Shown piece after piece: positions 35,113-43,842 of a DNA stretch of 60,195 nt (the stretch's first letter is position 1; the number at the start of each line of letters is the position of its first letter). The notes beneath the pieces are model-generated. The model worked only from the letters and a program-made list of their open reading frames with translations. It had not been told where the DNA came from and searched no databases. Made by a program: the position numbers and the translations under genes. The stretch lies in NCBI GenBank assembly GCA_964462945.1, contig CAYWZW010000028.1, forward strand, positions 1 through 60,195. Reading direction: 5' to 3'. Source of the stretch: GCA-020343675 sp964462945. Its GTDB lineage: Bacteria; Planctomycetota; Phycisphaerae; Sedimentisphaerales; Anaerobacaceae.

Positions 35113-35919
35113 GTGAAACTTTATTTGTATGGCATAGTGGATTCCAGCAACCAGATAAAGGAGGCAATAGACGGGTTACGAGGCTCCCGCGTTTATAGCA
35201 TTCCGTATTGCGACATAGGGGTGGTTGTCAGTGAGATCGACCAGGTCACTCAGGGAGTAACCCAAGGCTGTGTCCTGGAACATGAGGCGGTCGTGGAAAG
35301 GCTCATGGCTGATTTCACCGTTTTGCCCATGAGATTTCGGACTCTTGTTGATGGCAGAGACAACCTGCTTGCAATGATGCAGAGCTACTATAGGGACTTC
35401 AAGGGCAATCTGGAAAGACTCCGTAACAAGTGTGAGTTTAGCGTCAAAGTCCTCTGGCCGGCAGATAAAGTAAAAGAAAACATTGTCAATCGCCTTAGGA
35501 GCAACAAACCGGAAACGTCAGGGCCATGGTGCTCAGCAGGCACGAGATTCATGAAGGAAAGATTCGAAAGATACAGAATAGACGAGGAATTTCAGACAAA
35601 GGCGGATCAGTTTATCAAAGCTATGGACATGTTTCTTGGCAAATTCGCCGTAGAAAAGAGACTTGAAAAACTCAAGACCGAGAAGCTGCTGTTAGACGCA
35701 GCCTATCTGGTCGAAAAATCTCAGGCGTGCGACTTCAGAGAGGCATTTTGGCATATAAAGAGTGCTCACCCGGGTTTTAAGTTTCTGTTGAGTGGTCCCT
35801 GGCCTGCGTATAACTTCGTTGGTCTGTCCAAACATGACCCTGCCAGAGATGCCGAACAAGCCAAGCTTTTTGCCGAAGGGGCCCGGTCTCAAGCTCTGGT
35901 GGGAGCAGATAGTGTATGA
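35113..35919 (+). CDS. gas vesicle protein GvpF/L, paralogue 5
   Basis: A 268-residue GvpF/L-type protein starting with GTG two bases after the previous stop: LYLYGIVDSSNQ, TVLPMRFRTLVDGRD, LLLDAAYLVEKSQACDF and SGPWPAYNFVGLSKHDP. It forms a second subgroup with paralogue 4. Its stop overlaps the gvpK start by four bases (ATGA), showing coupling. Confidence 0.9.
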   Translation: MKLYLYGIVDSSNQIKEAIDGLRGSRVYSIPYCDIGVVVSEIDQVTQGVTQGCVLEHEAVVERLMADFTVLPMRFRTLVDGRDNLLAMMQSYYRDFKGNLERLRNKCEFSVKVLWPADKVKENIVNRLRSNKPETSGPWCSAGTRFMKERFERYRIDEEFQTKADQFIKAMDMFLGKFAVEKRLEKLKTEKLLLDAAYLVEKSQACDFREAFWHIKSAHPGFKFLLSGPWPAYNFVGLSKHDPARDAEQAKLFAEGARSQALVGADSV

Positions 35920-36257
35920 TCGCACATGCAATAGTAGAGACCGACTCGCCGGACGAATTTGCCGAGCAAATACAAAAATCCCAAGACGCTCATCCAGCGA
36001 AGATTGACGCAAATCCCGAAAATGTCGAAAAGGGATTAGCCAAGCTGGTCCTGACACTCATAGAGTTGATAAGGCAACTCTTGGAAAAACAGGCGATTAG
36101 AAGAGTGGAAGCAGGTTCTCTTTCCGAAGAGGAAATAGAAAGGGTCGGTGAGACTCTAATGAAGTTAGAAAACAAGATGGATCAGTTGAAGGAGCTATTG
36201 GGACTCAAGGACGAAGATCTGAACCTGAATTTAGGTCCTTTAGGGGATTTAATGTAG
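35916..36257 (+). CDS. gvpK: gas vesicle protein GvpK
   Basis: A 113-residue GvpK: DANPENVEKGLAKLVLTLIE and LIRQLLEKQAIRRVEAGSL in the core, then ERVGETLMKLENKMDQLKEL and the typical end DLNLNLGPLGDLM. GvpK is a conserved minor protein needed for vesicle formation in several bacteria. The first 27 residues are an unconserved extension. The ATGA overlap with GvpF/L paralogue 5 fixes the start. Confidence 0.92.
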   Translation: MIAHAIVETDSPDEFAEQIQKSQDAHPAKIDANPENVEKGLAKLVLTLIELIRQLLEKQAIRRVEAGSLSEEEIERVGETLMKLENKMDQLKELLGLKDEDLNLNLGPLGDLM

Positions 36258-36280
36258 CATGATCAAAAGGAAGCAACCCC

Positions 36281-36610
36281 ATGTCTGAACAAAAAATGAT
36301 GCACCCGACTGATGCTGCCAACCTCGCTGATATCCTGGAGCGGGTATTGGATAAGGGCATTGTTATCGCCGGAGATATCAAGATTCAGCTTGCGGATGTC
36401 GACCTTCTCAATATCAAAATAAGGCTCTTGATTGCTTCCGTGGATAAGGCAATGGAGATGGGCATAAACTGGTGGCAGAATGACTCATACCTTTCGACAA
36501 GGGCAAAGAAGGCGGATATCGAGCAGGAAAACAGAGAGCTGAAAAGAAGGCTGGAGCGTAATGAGCAGCTCAAGAAAAGGCTGGAACGTACCGGGGCGGC
36601 AGCAACGTAA
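36281..36610 (+). CDS. gvpJ: gas vesicle protein GvpJ
   Basis: A 109-residue GvpA-family protein with the GvpJ form: ADILERVLDKGIVIAGDIKI, then LADVDLLNIKIRLLIASVDK, then GINWW and a charged coiled-coil tail (ENRELKRRLERNEQLKKRLE) absent from GvpA. Minor GvpA-family proteins of this type are essential, probably at nucleation or in the conical caps. It starts 23 bases after gvpK. Confidence 0.9.
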   Translation: MSEQKMMHPTDAANLADILERVLDKGIVIAGDIKIQLADVDLLNIKIRLLIASVDKAMEMGINWWQNDSYLSTRAKKADIEQENRELKRRLERNEQLKKRLERTGAAAT

Positions 36611-36621
36611 AGAGCGTCCTT

Positions 36622-37308
36622 ATGAGAACACTGATTTACGTACCTGTCATACATAGCAGTGCTGACTTGGGCTCGATAGCCGAACATGTAGCCAAAAGAG
36701 GAATCACTGATTTGGGGCAGGAGCTTTGGGAAAAGCATAGAAAGACAGTGGAGGTTTTTTGGAACGTCGTGTCAGACTACTTCGGCTCTATGGATGTTAG
36801 AGGGGTGAAAATATATCAGGATGGTATGGTTGCTGAGGATGGGGTGGGGAAAAAGATAGTTGAAGATACCGCCAAGGCGGGAAGTAAGAACTACCAGCTA
36901 ATTTTGAGGCTTCTGGAAAGAGGTGCCGTCCTGGTCAAGACGGAGGATTTCAGCCTGGTGAAAAAAGAGTATGACCGATTACAGGCCATGACGCGAGCTG
37001 CATCAATCACACAGAAACTGATGGCAGTCGCAAAATACAAGCTGGTCAAGACTGTACTGTTAAATAAAAGAGATGTTTTCATCGCCGAGAGAATAGACCA
37101 GACTCTCAAAGCCGGCGAGAAGGCAATTTTGTTCATCGGGGCTTTTCATAACATAAAGAAAAGGCTCTCGAAGATCATGCAAGTACGAGAAATCAAGGAT
37201 GCCGCCAAGGTCAGGAGGTATCAAAAGCTTCTTCCCTTTTATCGTAAGAATGAAAGACAATTCGACGAGCTGGGTGCGTATCTTGTCTCGGAGATAACTA
37301 ACCTGTAG
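36622..37308 (+). CDS. uncharacterised protein ending the gas vesicle operon
   Basis: A 228-residue cytosolic protein, 11 bases after gvpJ, so clearly part of the operon. N-terminus: RTLIYVPVIHSSADLGSIAE; then a helical middle; then KRDVFIAERIDQTL with LFIGAFHNIKKRL close behind. That last pair recalls the R-D/N-x2-MA-x2-I and V-x-GAGH motifs of TraB/TIKI/EreA-like proteins, which are putative hydrolases. The resemblance is weak and the substrate unknown. The C-terminal 30 residues are basic. I know no described Gvp protein of this kind. Confidence 0.75.
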   Translation: MRTLIYVPVIHSSADLGSIAEHVAKRGITDLGQELWEKHRKTVEVFWNVVSDYFGSMDVRGVKIYQDGMVAEDGVGKKIVEDTAKAGSKNYQLILRLLERGAVLVKTEDFSLVKKEYDRLQAMTRAASITQKLMAVAKYKLVKTVLLNKRDVFIAERIDQTLKAGEKAILFIGAFHNIKKRLSKIMQVREIKDAAKVRRYQKLLPFYRKNERQFDELGAYLVSEITNL

Positions 37309-37951
37309 TGGGTAGGGGTTATATGCAAAATGAAAGCGCACCACCTTGATTTGCCAAAATTCTTCCAAGAATCTTCGTTTTTCAGCAGGCATTTGATGTG
37401 TGATGCCTTCACAACCCGGCAAATCTGACTACTATGGAAACATATTAGAGACACGAATTTGCCGAGTGATCTTTGATTGTTTGCAGTTTTTACAAAGGGC
37501 AATTCGAAGTATGGTACGACCCGCAAAGCGGTCAAGTCAACGATGTTCTGCCCCAGGGCAATTGCATCTAAATTTAAATCGCCGTTCTTGGCCCCGTAAG
37601 TGAGGTTTAGTTTGAAGTTCTGGTTCCAAAGTCACATCGTTGACGTGCGTTTTTCGAGCAAAAAGGGGAACCAGCCAATTAAGATGCGTTTGCCCTGTGT
37701 TCTGCCCTGGGCGAGTTCGCAGGTGACTGTGCCCAGGAGATTCTGGACTGTGGCTTCAACCTTAATCAACACTTGCCTGGCCTGAGTGCACATACGGTTC
37801 TGATGGCAGATATTTGTTTCCTGCTGCCTTGTGCTGTAGCAGGCTCGCACTTATAGCGGGTGGGTCTGCTGTGAGAGGCCGAAGTACCAGACGGTCATCC
37901 GGTTGTGGCATTCACCATGTCGGCTTGACCGGGCCTGTCGTATCAGCCGTT
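37309..37951. other. gene-free stretch between the gas vesicle operon and signalling genes
   Basis: No intact gene is supported. A weak hairpin, ATTCTT-CC-AAGAAT (37359-37372), is followed by CTTCGTTTTTC and may end the gas vesicle transcript. On the minus strand, 37450-37625 reads FKLNLTYGAKNGDLNLD and similar, which looks like a short fragment of an outer-membrane beta strand protein, without start or stop that would make a gene. The remainder shows nothing. Confidence 0.35.
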
Positions 37952-38317
37952 CTACAGAAAAAATTCTACGCTCTCGAGAATGTTTTCTTCCGTAAAAGGC
38001 TTTATAATAAAATCGTTGGCACCCACTTCATAGCCTTTGACTCGGTCCTCTAATGCCCCCTTGGCCGTGACCATGATAATCTTTGTATCCGCGAGTGAGG
38101 GATACTCTCGAAGCCGCTGACACACCTCGTAGCCGTCCATACCGGGCATCATAATGTCCAGCAAAATGATATCAGGCTGGAAATCCATCGCGATTTTCAG
38201 AGCTTCTTCGCCTGTTGAGGCGGTCCTCAGATCGTACTTCGCTTGGAACAATTCCTCGATAATTGCGATATTGTCAGGATTATCATCGACAGCCAGTAAT
38301 TTCTTGTTCGCCTTCAT
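37952..38317 (-). CDS. stand-alone response regulator receiver
   Basis: A 121-residue CheY-like protein with a complete acid pocket (AVDDNPDN), phospho-accepting aspartate in IILLDIMMPGMDGYEV, and conserved lysine in IIKPF. No output domain, so it acts by protein contact or in a phosphorelay. It is very close to the receiver at the start of the next upstream gene (38372-39511), sharing LLDIMMPGMDGY and VCQRLRE, which indicates duplication. Last gene of a four-gene minus-strand set. Confidence 0.92.
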   Translation of the reverse strand: MKANKKLLAVDDNPDNIAIIEELFQAKYDLRTASTGEEALKIAMDFQPDIILLDIMMPGMDGYEVCQRLREYPSLADTKIIMVTAKGALEDRVKGYEVGANDFIIKPFTEENILESVEFFL

Positions 38318-38371
38318 AATTCGGGTTTCCTTTCATATCCAAACTTCGATGTGGTGTACGCCGGTTCAAAT

Positions 38372-39511
38372 TCATTCGTAGCCTTCGGATTCAGTGCTGA
38401 CGCCGCTGAAGACCGCTTGTGCCGTGGCCGTGGCATCCGTACATTGCGGGATCTCAAACGAGTAAATAACGCCGCCTTCCGGCCGGCTCTCGGCCCAGAG
38501 GCGCCCCCCGTGCAGTTCCACGAATTCCTTGGCAACAGCGAGTCCAAAACCGGTCCCGCGTGGACTTGAGTCGGCAGGTTTCTCAATCTGACCGGGCGCG
38601 TTGAGCAGATCATCTATTTCACTGCCGTCTATGGCCGGGTTGGTGTCCTCAACGTCCACACCAACTTTGTCGTGGAGATCTCTTACGCGTACGCAAATCC
38701 CATCGCCTTCATGAGGCAGTTTCATGGTGTTGTCTATCAGATTTCGCAGCACCGTCGTAATCTTTCGCCGGTCCGCGTTGACCAGCAGCTCTTCGCTGGG
38801 CATATCCGTGCTCAGGTCGATTCCCCTCGGAGCCATCTGCGGTTTGAGGCCATCAACAAGCTCCGAAACCACGGATTGCATCTTGAAGGTTGTCGGCTGC
38901 AGCTCTACTTCGCCGGCATAGATCTCGGAGAGATCGAGAAAATTGTTGATGGTCCTCTCGATCTGGTTCATGCAGTCATTGGCGTCGTCGAGCTGGTGAT
39001 GTAGTTTCGCATCAGTTTTTCCGAGTGCGTTCGCACTGACATCGGAAATGACGCTCTTGACCATGGCTAATGGCGTCCTCAAACTGTCTATCGCCTTGAC
39101 CGTAATTGCATGTCTCGCCCGGTCTGCCTCTTCCGCTCGCTTGAGGCGCAGATAGACCTGAATCTTTGCCAGGAATTCATCTCCATCGAACGGTTTGGTA
39201 ATATAGTCGTCTGCCCCGGCCTTGTAACCCTCGAGCCTTTCGGGGACCATTGCCCTGGCGGAAACCATAATGATCTTGGTATATTTGAAAGCACCCTGTT
39301 CCCGGAGCCGTTGGCAGACTTGATAGCCATCCATACCGGGCATCATGATGTCCAGCAGAACGACGTCGGGCCGGAATGTCTGAGCGACCTCCAGGGCCTG
39401 CCCGCCGGATGTGGTTGTTTCGAGATCGTAGTCGTCCGCCAATAGTTCCTCTAAAATCGCGATATTGTTGGGATCGTCGTCCACCGCCAGGATTTTTCCT
39501 TGTCTTTGCAT
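38372..39511 (-). CDS. receiver plus histidine-kinase-like protein lacking the phospho-accepting histidine
   Basis: A 379-residue cytosolic protein: receiver domain (1-122, D54 in LLDIMMPGMDGY), linker helix, then a kinase-like region. The DHp helix reads AIDSLRTPLAMV, where SHELRTPL is expected, so aspartate 142 replaces the histidine. The ATPase part keeps a G2-like GTGFGLAVAKEF but its G1 box is VEDTNPAID without the usual glycines. I start it at the ATG 39511 (GGGG at seven bases); a long in-frame upstream extension overlaps the neighbouring gene and is not protein-like. Probably a pseudokinase that senses or scaffolds by phosphorylation of its own receiver. Confidence 0.85.
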   Translation of the reverse strand: MQRQGKILAVDDDPNNIAILEELLADDYDLETTTSGGQALEVAQTFRPDVVLLDIMMPGMDGYQVCQRLREQGAFKYTKIIMVSARAMVPERLEGYKAGADDYITKPFDGDEFLAKIQVYLRLKRAEEADRARHAITVKAIDSLRTPLAMVKSVISDVSANALGKTDAKLHHQLDDANDCMNQIERTINNFLDLSEIYAGEVELQPTTFKMQSVVSELVDGLKPQMAPRGIDLSTDMPSEELLVNADRRKITTVLRNLIDNTMKLPHEGDGICVRVRDLHDKVGVDVEDTNPAIDGSEIDDLLNAPGQIEKPADSSPRGTGFGLAVAKEFVELHGGRLWAESRPEGGVIYSFEIPQCTDATATAQAVFSGVSTESEGYE

Positions 39512-39581
39512 AGTTCTGCCCCATTTCATATACACGGCCTCGGCGCGGTATCCTTCCGCGACGCCGTGGTTCACCATCAGG

Positions 39582-41264
39582 TTACTGTTCCACTGCCAAG
39601 CTACTGTCAACACCCGCCAGTAACGGCGGCCTTTCCGCACTCGCGTTTTCGCAGAGCGGTATCTCGAGCGAGAACGTCGCCCCGCCCTCAGGCCTGTTCT
39701 CTGCCCAGATGCGCCCTCCGTGGGCGGCAACGATCTCGTGACAGATTGCAAGCCCCAGTCCCGTGCCCCCTGCTCCCGTCTTGGTCTTGCTGGACTGCAC
39801 GAACTTGTCGAACACGGCTTCAAGTTCATCCGGAGGAATGCCGGGGCCCTGGTCACGAACCGAGACTCTGACTGAATCCTGAACGCGGTCTATGCCAACA
39901 TCGATGATCCCACCGTCCGGCGAGAATTTGATCGCATTGTCGAAGAGATTGCGAAGCACCTGCTTGATCTTGTCGGCATCGAGTGTGACTTGCTCATCGA
40001 ATTCCGACGTTTCCTGCCGTATCTTCAAGTTCCGCTCCGAGAGTAATATGTCCAATTCGCTGGTCACGGACTTGACCAACATGCCGAGGTCGGTCGGCTC
40101 AAATGTAAGCGTCGCGCTTCTCGATTCAAGCTTGGCTAGGTCCAAAAGGTCGTTCAGCAACTCCAGAAGTATGCTTCCACTTTGTTTGATCCTGTTGAAA
40201 TAGTCGAGCAGCTTCTGCGGTTTGGCGCTGGCGTACTTCTTAATACCGAACGAAGCGAAGCTGAGAATGCTGTGCAGCGGCGTACGCAGCTCATGCGACA
40301 TGTTAGCCAGAAACTCACTCTTGGCTTGATTGGCCGCCTCAGCCTCCGCCTTGGCGACCAGCAGCTCCTGTTCGATCTCCTTGCGCTCCTCTATTTCATT
40401 GCGCAATTGTTCGTTGACTTGCTGCAGATTGGCCGTTCGTTCATTTACGACCTGCTCGAGGTATTCGCGGTGGTGCCGCAGCTCGTCCTCCATGCGTTTA
40501 CGATCGGTAATGTCCTGGCCGACCGCGACGATCCCGACAGATTCGCCCTTGGCATCGAGAAGGGGCGAAGCATTCCACAACAGGATGCGCTGGCTCCCAT
40601 CGTGTATGCGAATCGAGCTCTCAAGGCTCTTGACCATTTTTCCCGACAGGACCTGTTGTATGTCCTCAGCAACAGTGCTCTGATCTTCTGCCGGAATAAA
40701 TAGCTGCAAATAGTCTTTGTTCAGCACTTCCCGCCGTTCCCAGCCGTAGATATCCTTGGCGTGCTCATTCCACTCGAGTATCTTGTACTCCGGAGACAGC
40801 ACGAGAATCGCACTGCCGGCGGTTTGGACAACAGAGCGGAATCGGTTCTCGGTTTCTCTCAACCGTTCTCTTACACGTCTTCTTTCCAGGGAGTAGCGGA
40901 TCGTCCGAACCAGAACATGTTCCAGCGAATTGCCCTTGACGAGGTAGTCGTCGGCCCCTTTTCTTATCGCCTCAAGGCCCGTCTCTTCGTCATCCAGGCC
41001 GGTCAATACGACAATCGAGACATCCGGATTCACCTCTCGAGCCCGCTGGACGGTATCGATACCTCTGCTGTCCGGAAGGTTGAGGTCAAGCAAAACAATG
41101 TCGTAGGCGCCATGGGTCAGACATTTGGCTGCATCAGACAATGTGCCTGCCGTTTCCACGCCGTATTGCCCGGGGCGGTACGATCTTCCCAGGATCACCT
41201 TCACAAGCCGACGATCCTGGGAGTCGTCATCAACCAGCAATATGTTCACTTTTTCGCCGTTCAT
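39582..41264 (-). CDS. receiver-PAS-histidine kinase
   Basis: A 560-residue cytosolic kinase: receiver (1-125, VDDDSQDRR and IVLLDLNLPDSRG), PAS (about 140-265, ILVLSPEYKILEWNEHA), coiled coil, DHp with ANMSHELRTPLHS, and an ATPase domain with N, G1 and G2 motifs (FDNAIKFSP, DQGPGI, GGTGLGLAIC). Its kinase core is nearly the same as that of the membrane kinase at 50282-51991 (SFASFGIKKY and LLDYF blocks), so one module was copied and given different sensors. It is separated by 70 bases from the gene downstream. Confidence 0.92.
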   Translation of the reverse strand: MNGEKVNILLVDDDSQDRRLVKVILGRSYRPGQYGVETAGTLSDAAKCLTHGAYDIVLLDLNLPDSRGIDTVQRAREVNPDVSIVVLTGLDDEETGLEAIRKGADDYLVKGNSLEHVLVRTIRYSLERRRVRERLRETENRFRSVVQTAGSAILVLSPEYKILEWNEHAKDIYGWERREVLNKDYLQLFIPAEDQSTVAEDIQQVLSGKMVKSLESSIRIHDGSQRILLWNASPLLDAKGESVGIVAVGQDITDRKRMEDELRHHREYLEQVVNERTANLQQVNEQLRNEIEERKEIEQELLVAKAEAEAANQAKSEFLANMSHELRTPLHSILSFASFGIKKYASAKPQKLLDYFNRIKQSGSILLELLNDLLDLAKLESRSATLTFEPTDLGMLVKSVTSELDILLSERNLKIRQETSEFDEQVTLDADKIKQVLRNLFDNAIKFSPDGGIIDVGIDRVQDSVRVSVRDQGPGIPPDELEAVFDKFVQSSKTKTGAGGTGLGLAICHEIVAAHGGRIWAENRPEGGATFSLEIPLCENASAERPPLLAGVDSSLAVEQ

Positions 41265-41285
41265 CTCGAGCGTGTCGCCATTGGC

Positions 41286-42176
41286 CTATGAGCCTGTTTC
41301 GGCCGGGGCTGTACCTGCCCTGGATCCGGTCTCAGCGCTGAGCAGAAGCTCGTCGTGCTGCTGCAAATCTTTCGACGCCGGCAGGGTGAACCAGAATGTT
41401 GAGCCCATACCCGCCTCTGACTTGACCCCGATCCGGCCGCCGTGTTTGTCCACGATCTTCTTGCACACGGCAAGTCCTGTTCCGGCATCTTCTTTTTCCT
41501 GCGCTCCGTGCAAGCGTGCAAACATCTTGAAAACGTCCTTGCCGTCTTTTGTCTCGACGCCTATTCCATTGTCCTGCACTTCTATCCGGACTTCGTTGCC
41601 CGCAATCTGTTCAGCTCGCATCAGAATCCGCGGTGAGACGTCCTGCCTGCGACGTTGGATCGCGCTGACAACAAGATTTCGCAGCAGTTGCTGAATCAAG
41701 ACGGCATCTGCGCGGACTCTCGGCAGCGGCTGCGGAATCTCAATGGCAGCGCCGGTCTCTTCCAGTAGTGTCCCAATCTCCAACTGTTCCAACTGCTCGA
41801 CGACCTCGTTCAAATCAACCATCTGGGCTGCTATTGTCTTTGCGTTTGTCCGCGAGTACGTCAGGAGGTCTTCTATCATCCGGGTCATTCTTTCAGCTCC
41901 GTCGATCACGCACTCAAGATTCTCCTGGTCCTGCTTCTCGAGTTTCCCCTCAAGAGATTCTTTCAGCAGCAGGCCGAAAGAGGAGATTTTGCGCAGCGGC
42001 TCGCGAAGGTCATGCGATACCATGTGAACGAAATCGCGGAGTTCTGTGTTTGAAACGTCCAGAGCTTCTTCAAGCCGTTTACGCCCGCCGATTTCGCGGT
42101 GTGACTGTTCACCGGCGGTTTTCAACTGTTGCTCGTCAGCCTGCTGTTGCTGCTTGACAGTGTACTTGTCGGACAT
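41286..42176 (-). CDS. histidine kinase with altered ATP-binding motifs
   Basis: A 296-residue kinase-like protein: N-terminal glutamine-rich coil, DHp with DFVHMVSHDLREPLRKI (H55), then an ATPase domain. The N box reads NLVVSAIQRRR, with serine 171 where the Mg-binding asparagine stands. The G2 box reads DAGTGLAVCKK, two residues shorter than the usual GTGIGLAICKK. G1 (QDNGIGV) is normal. The start 42176 has AAGGA at good spacing; ATGs at 42203 and 42284 are less likely. First gene of the minus-strand set. It may be inactive or serve only as a phosphatase or acceptor. Confidence 0.85.
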   Translation of the reverse strand: MSDKYTVKQQQQADEQQLKTAGEQSHREIGGRKRLEEALDVSNTELRDFVHMVSHDLREPLRKISSFGLLLKESLEGKLEKQDQENLECVIDGAERMTRMIEDLLTYSRTNAKTIAAQMVDLNEVVEQLEQLEIGTLLEETGAAIEIPQPLPRVRADAVLIQQLLRNLVVSAIQRRRQDVSPRILMRAEQIAGNEVRIEVQDNGIGVETKDGKDVFKMFARLHGAQEKEDAGTGLAVCKKIVDKHGGRIGVKSEAGMGSTFWFTLPASKDLQQHDELLLSAETGSRAGTAPAETGS

Positions 42177-42582
42177 ATTCGCATCCTTTGCCCCGAAAGC
42201 CATTTCCTGTGGTTCTCCAAGGCCAGACCTGGGGGATAGTACCCGCTGCCCCTCGAAAATAAGTGATGACAGGGCCATTGTCATTACAAAGGGACAGCGG
42301 TACTATCCGGTCACAATTTAAGGAGTCCTGATTTCAGAGTCGCTTGTTTTCGCCAAAAGAGCGATGAAAAGCAGAAACGAAAGGGACCATTGGTTCGCCC
42401 TGGAAGCGGCTCTTTCATTCCGATTTACTCCCGAATATCAAATACTCGCCTGACTAATCGGAGCTTTCGAGGCCGCTCATCACCGTACGATTCCCTGTCA
42501 TCACGTTCGCAAAACCTGGCCTCATTTGTGCGTGAAGCGTTATTCGTGAAGCGTGAAACGAAACGGTACGAGATATGCTTCA

Positions 42583-42627
42583 TCCCCGCCTTCGCGGGGA
42601 CAGGCTTGCCCCTGCGCCAGGCAGGGG
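42583..42627. repeat. pair of GC-rich hairpins in a divergent intergenic region
   Basis: TCCCCGC-CTTC-GCGGGGA (42583-42600) and CCCCTGC-GCCAG-GCAGGGG (42609-42627) lie nine bases apart. Bases 42285-42886 contain no gene; the rest is unstructured apart from a short GTGAAGCGT direct repeat near 42530-42560. The pair resembles REP/BIME-type dispersed repeats more than terminators, as no T run follows on either strand. Confidence 0.5.
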
Positions 42628-42886
42628 TACGAACGACGAACAAGGCAGGGCATTCCGAACGGCCAACCCAGGAAGAAGCTGGTTAAACAACCTTATTGTG
42701 CGGACGATAAGTTCGCTGAAACAGTTGGAGTACGATGGCGAACGGCCTTCTGTGGCTCGATAGTCACGGTCTCACTTACCTTTGATCAAGGTGTGAAAAA
42801 TGGCAGCAACAGAAACTCCACGGAGGAATCAGCATTGTCAAGGAACTGACGTAGTTTTTTAACAGCAGCTTTCAAGGAGAGTAATT

Positions 42887-43774
42887 ATGAAGCCCGAATG
42901 GTTTCTCATCATTGGCGTGTTCTTGTTAGGCATGATGGGCGTCTCGCAGGCACAAGAAGCTGAGCCGACAGCAGATGGGCGGGATCTAACTGCGATGCCC
43001 ATAATAAAAAGTATGTTTTACGGTTTTGATGTGTTAGACATCGGCCGTGGACTTGAAGACAAGATAGATGTCGAACTAAGCGGCACGTTTACGAGCAAGC
43101 ATATTTGGCACGGTCTGGACCTGCTGGATGACCATGGAGCCTTTATTCCTGTTGGAACCGTAATCTTTGGCGACTCCGGCTTCAGCGCAAAGATTATAGA
43201 CGTCTATCCTTTGTCGGGCGGTTTTGAAAGATCAGTCGAGCGTAATTATGCCGGCTTCTACACGGGGGTTTTTCTGGAAGGTACGCCTTGGGCTACTCAC
43301 TTTACAGCAAACTACTTCTATTACGGCAAGCCGAAGGTACCGGGGCATAAGAATGATGCTCAGGAAGTTGGTTCAACCTTCTTTTGGCCAAAGCTTATTT
43401 CAGTAGGTGATGACTACATCACGCCGAGCTACTATCTCGGTTCTATATGGGCCAGCAAAAGCAACTCCAATATCAGAGGATGTGAAGGTTTCGCTCACGT
43501 TTTTGGTCTCGGATACGACTTTGGGGTGCCTGACTTCTGGCCAGGTGGCAAGGAACAGGCGTTCAGGTTCTCCGCAGACATAACTTACAACGATGGATTT
43601 GCCGGCTCGGCAATAGACCACGATTGGTCTCATGCCGTGTTCGGCATAAGCGCACACTTGGGCGCGGGTCATTTGACTATGACGCCCTCGCTAAACTATC
43701 AAATATCGATGGATGACTCGGTCAACAAAGAAAATGAACTCTGGTCCAGTATTAGCGCGACGTACAGATTCTAA
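42887..43774 (+). CDS. outer-membrane beta-barrel protein
   Basis: A 295-residue exported protein: signal peptide (WFLIIGVFLLGMMGVSQAQ), then amphipathic strands rich in aromatics, and a C-terminal ATYRF, the phenylalanine end of outer-membrane barrels. Alternating strand patterns such as THFTANYFYYG, SADITYNDGF and MTPSLNYQI support a barrel of 8-14 strands. The size and TFTSKHIWHG block resemble TorF-like or nodulin-like putative porins. AAGGAG precedes the start. It heads a plus-strand set with an anchored FIST protein and kinases. Confidence 0.75.
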   Translation: MKPEWFLIIGVFLLGMMGVSQAQEAEPTADGRDLTAMPIIKSMFYGFDVLDIGRGLEDKIDVELSGTFTSKHIWHGLDLLDDHGAFIPVGTVIFGDSGFSAKIIDVYPLSGGFERSVERNYAGFYTGVFLEGTPWATHFTANYFYYGKPKVPGHKNDAQEVGSTFFWPKLISVGDDYITPSYYLGSIWASKSNSNIRGCEGFAHVFGLGYDFGVPDFWPGGKEQAFRFSADITYNDGFAGSAIDHDWSHAVFGISAHLGAGHLTMTPSLNYQISMDDSVNKENELWSSISATYRF

Positions 43775-43842
43775 AAGCAAATGGTGCAAGTAAACCTGTA
43801 AGCGACAGTGTGAAAATGTGCTCACTAAAGAGGGAAATGACC

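Noticed and set aside
37632..37850. 72-codon minus-strand frame in the gap
   Set aside because: No ribosome binding site; polar, unstructured composition; nothing recognisable.
39512..39856. N-terminal extension of the receiver-pseudokinase
   Set aside because: Arg/Ser-rich, antisense-like sequence overlapping the neighbouring kinase; the receiver begins at the ATG 39511.
42583..42627. CRISPR-like repeat
   Set aside because: Only two different hairpins without regularly spaced identical repeats.
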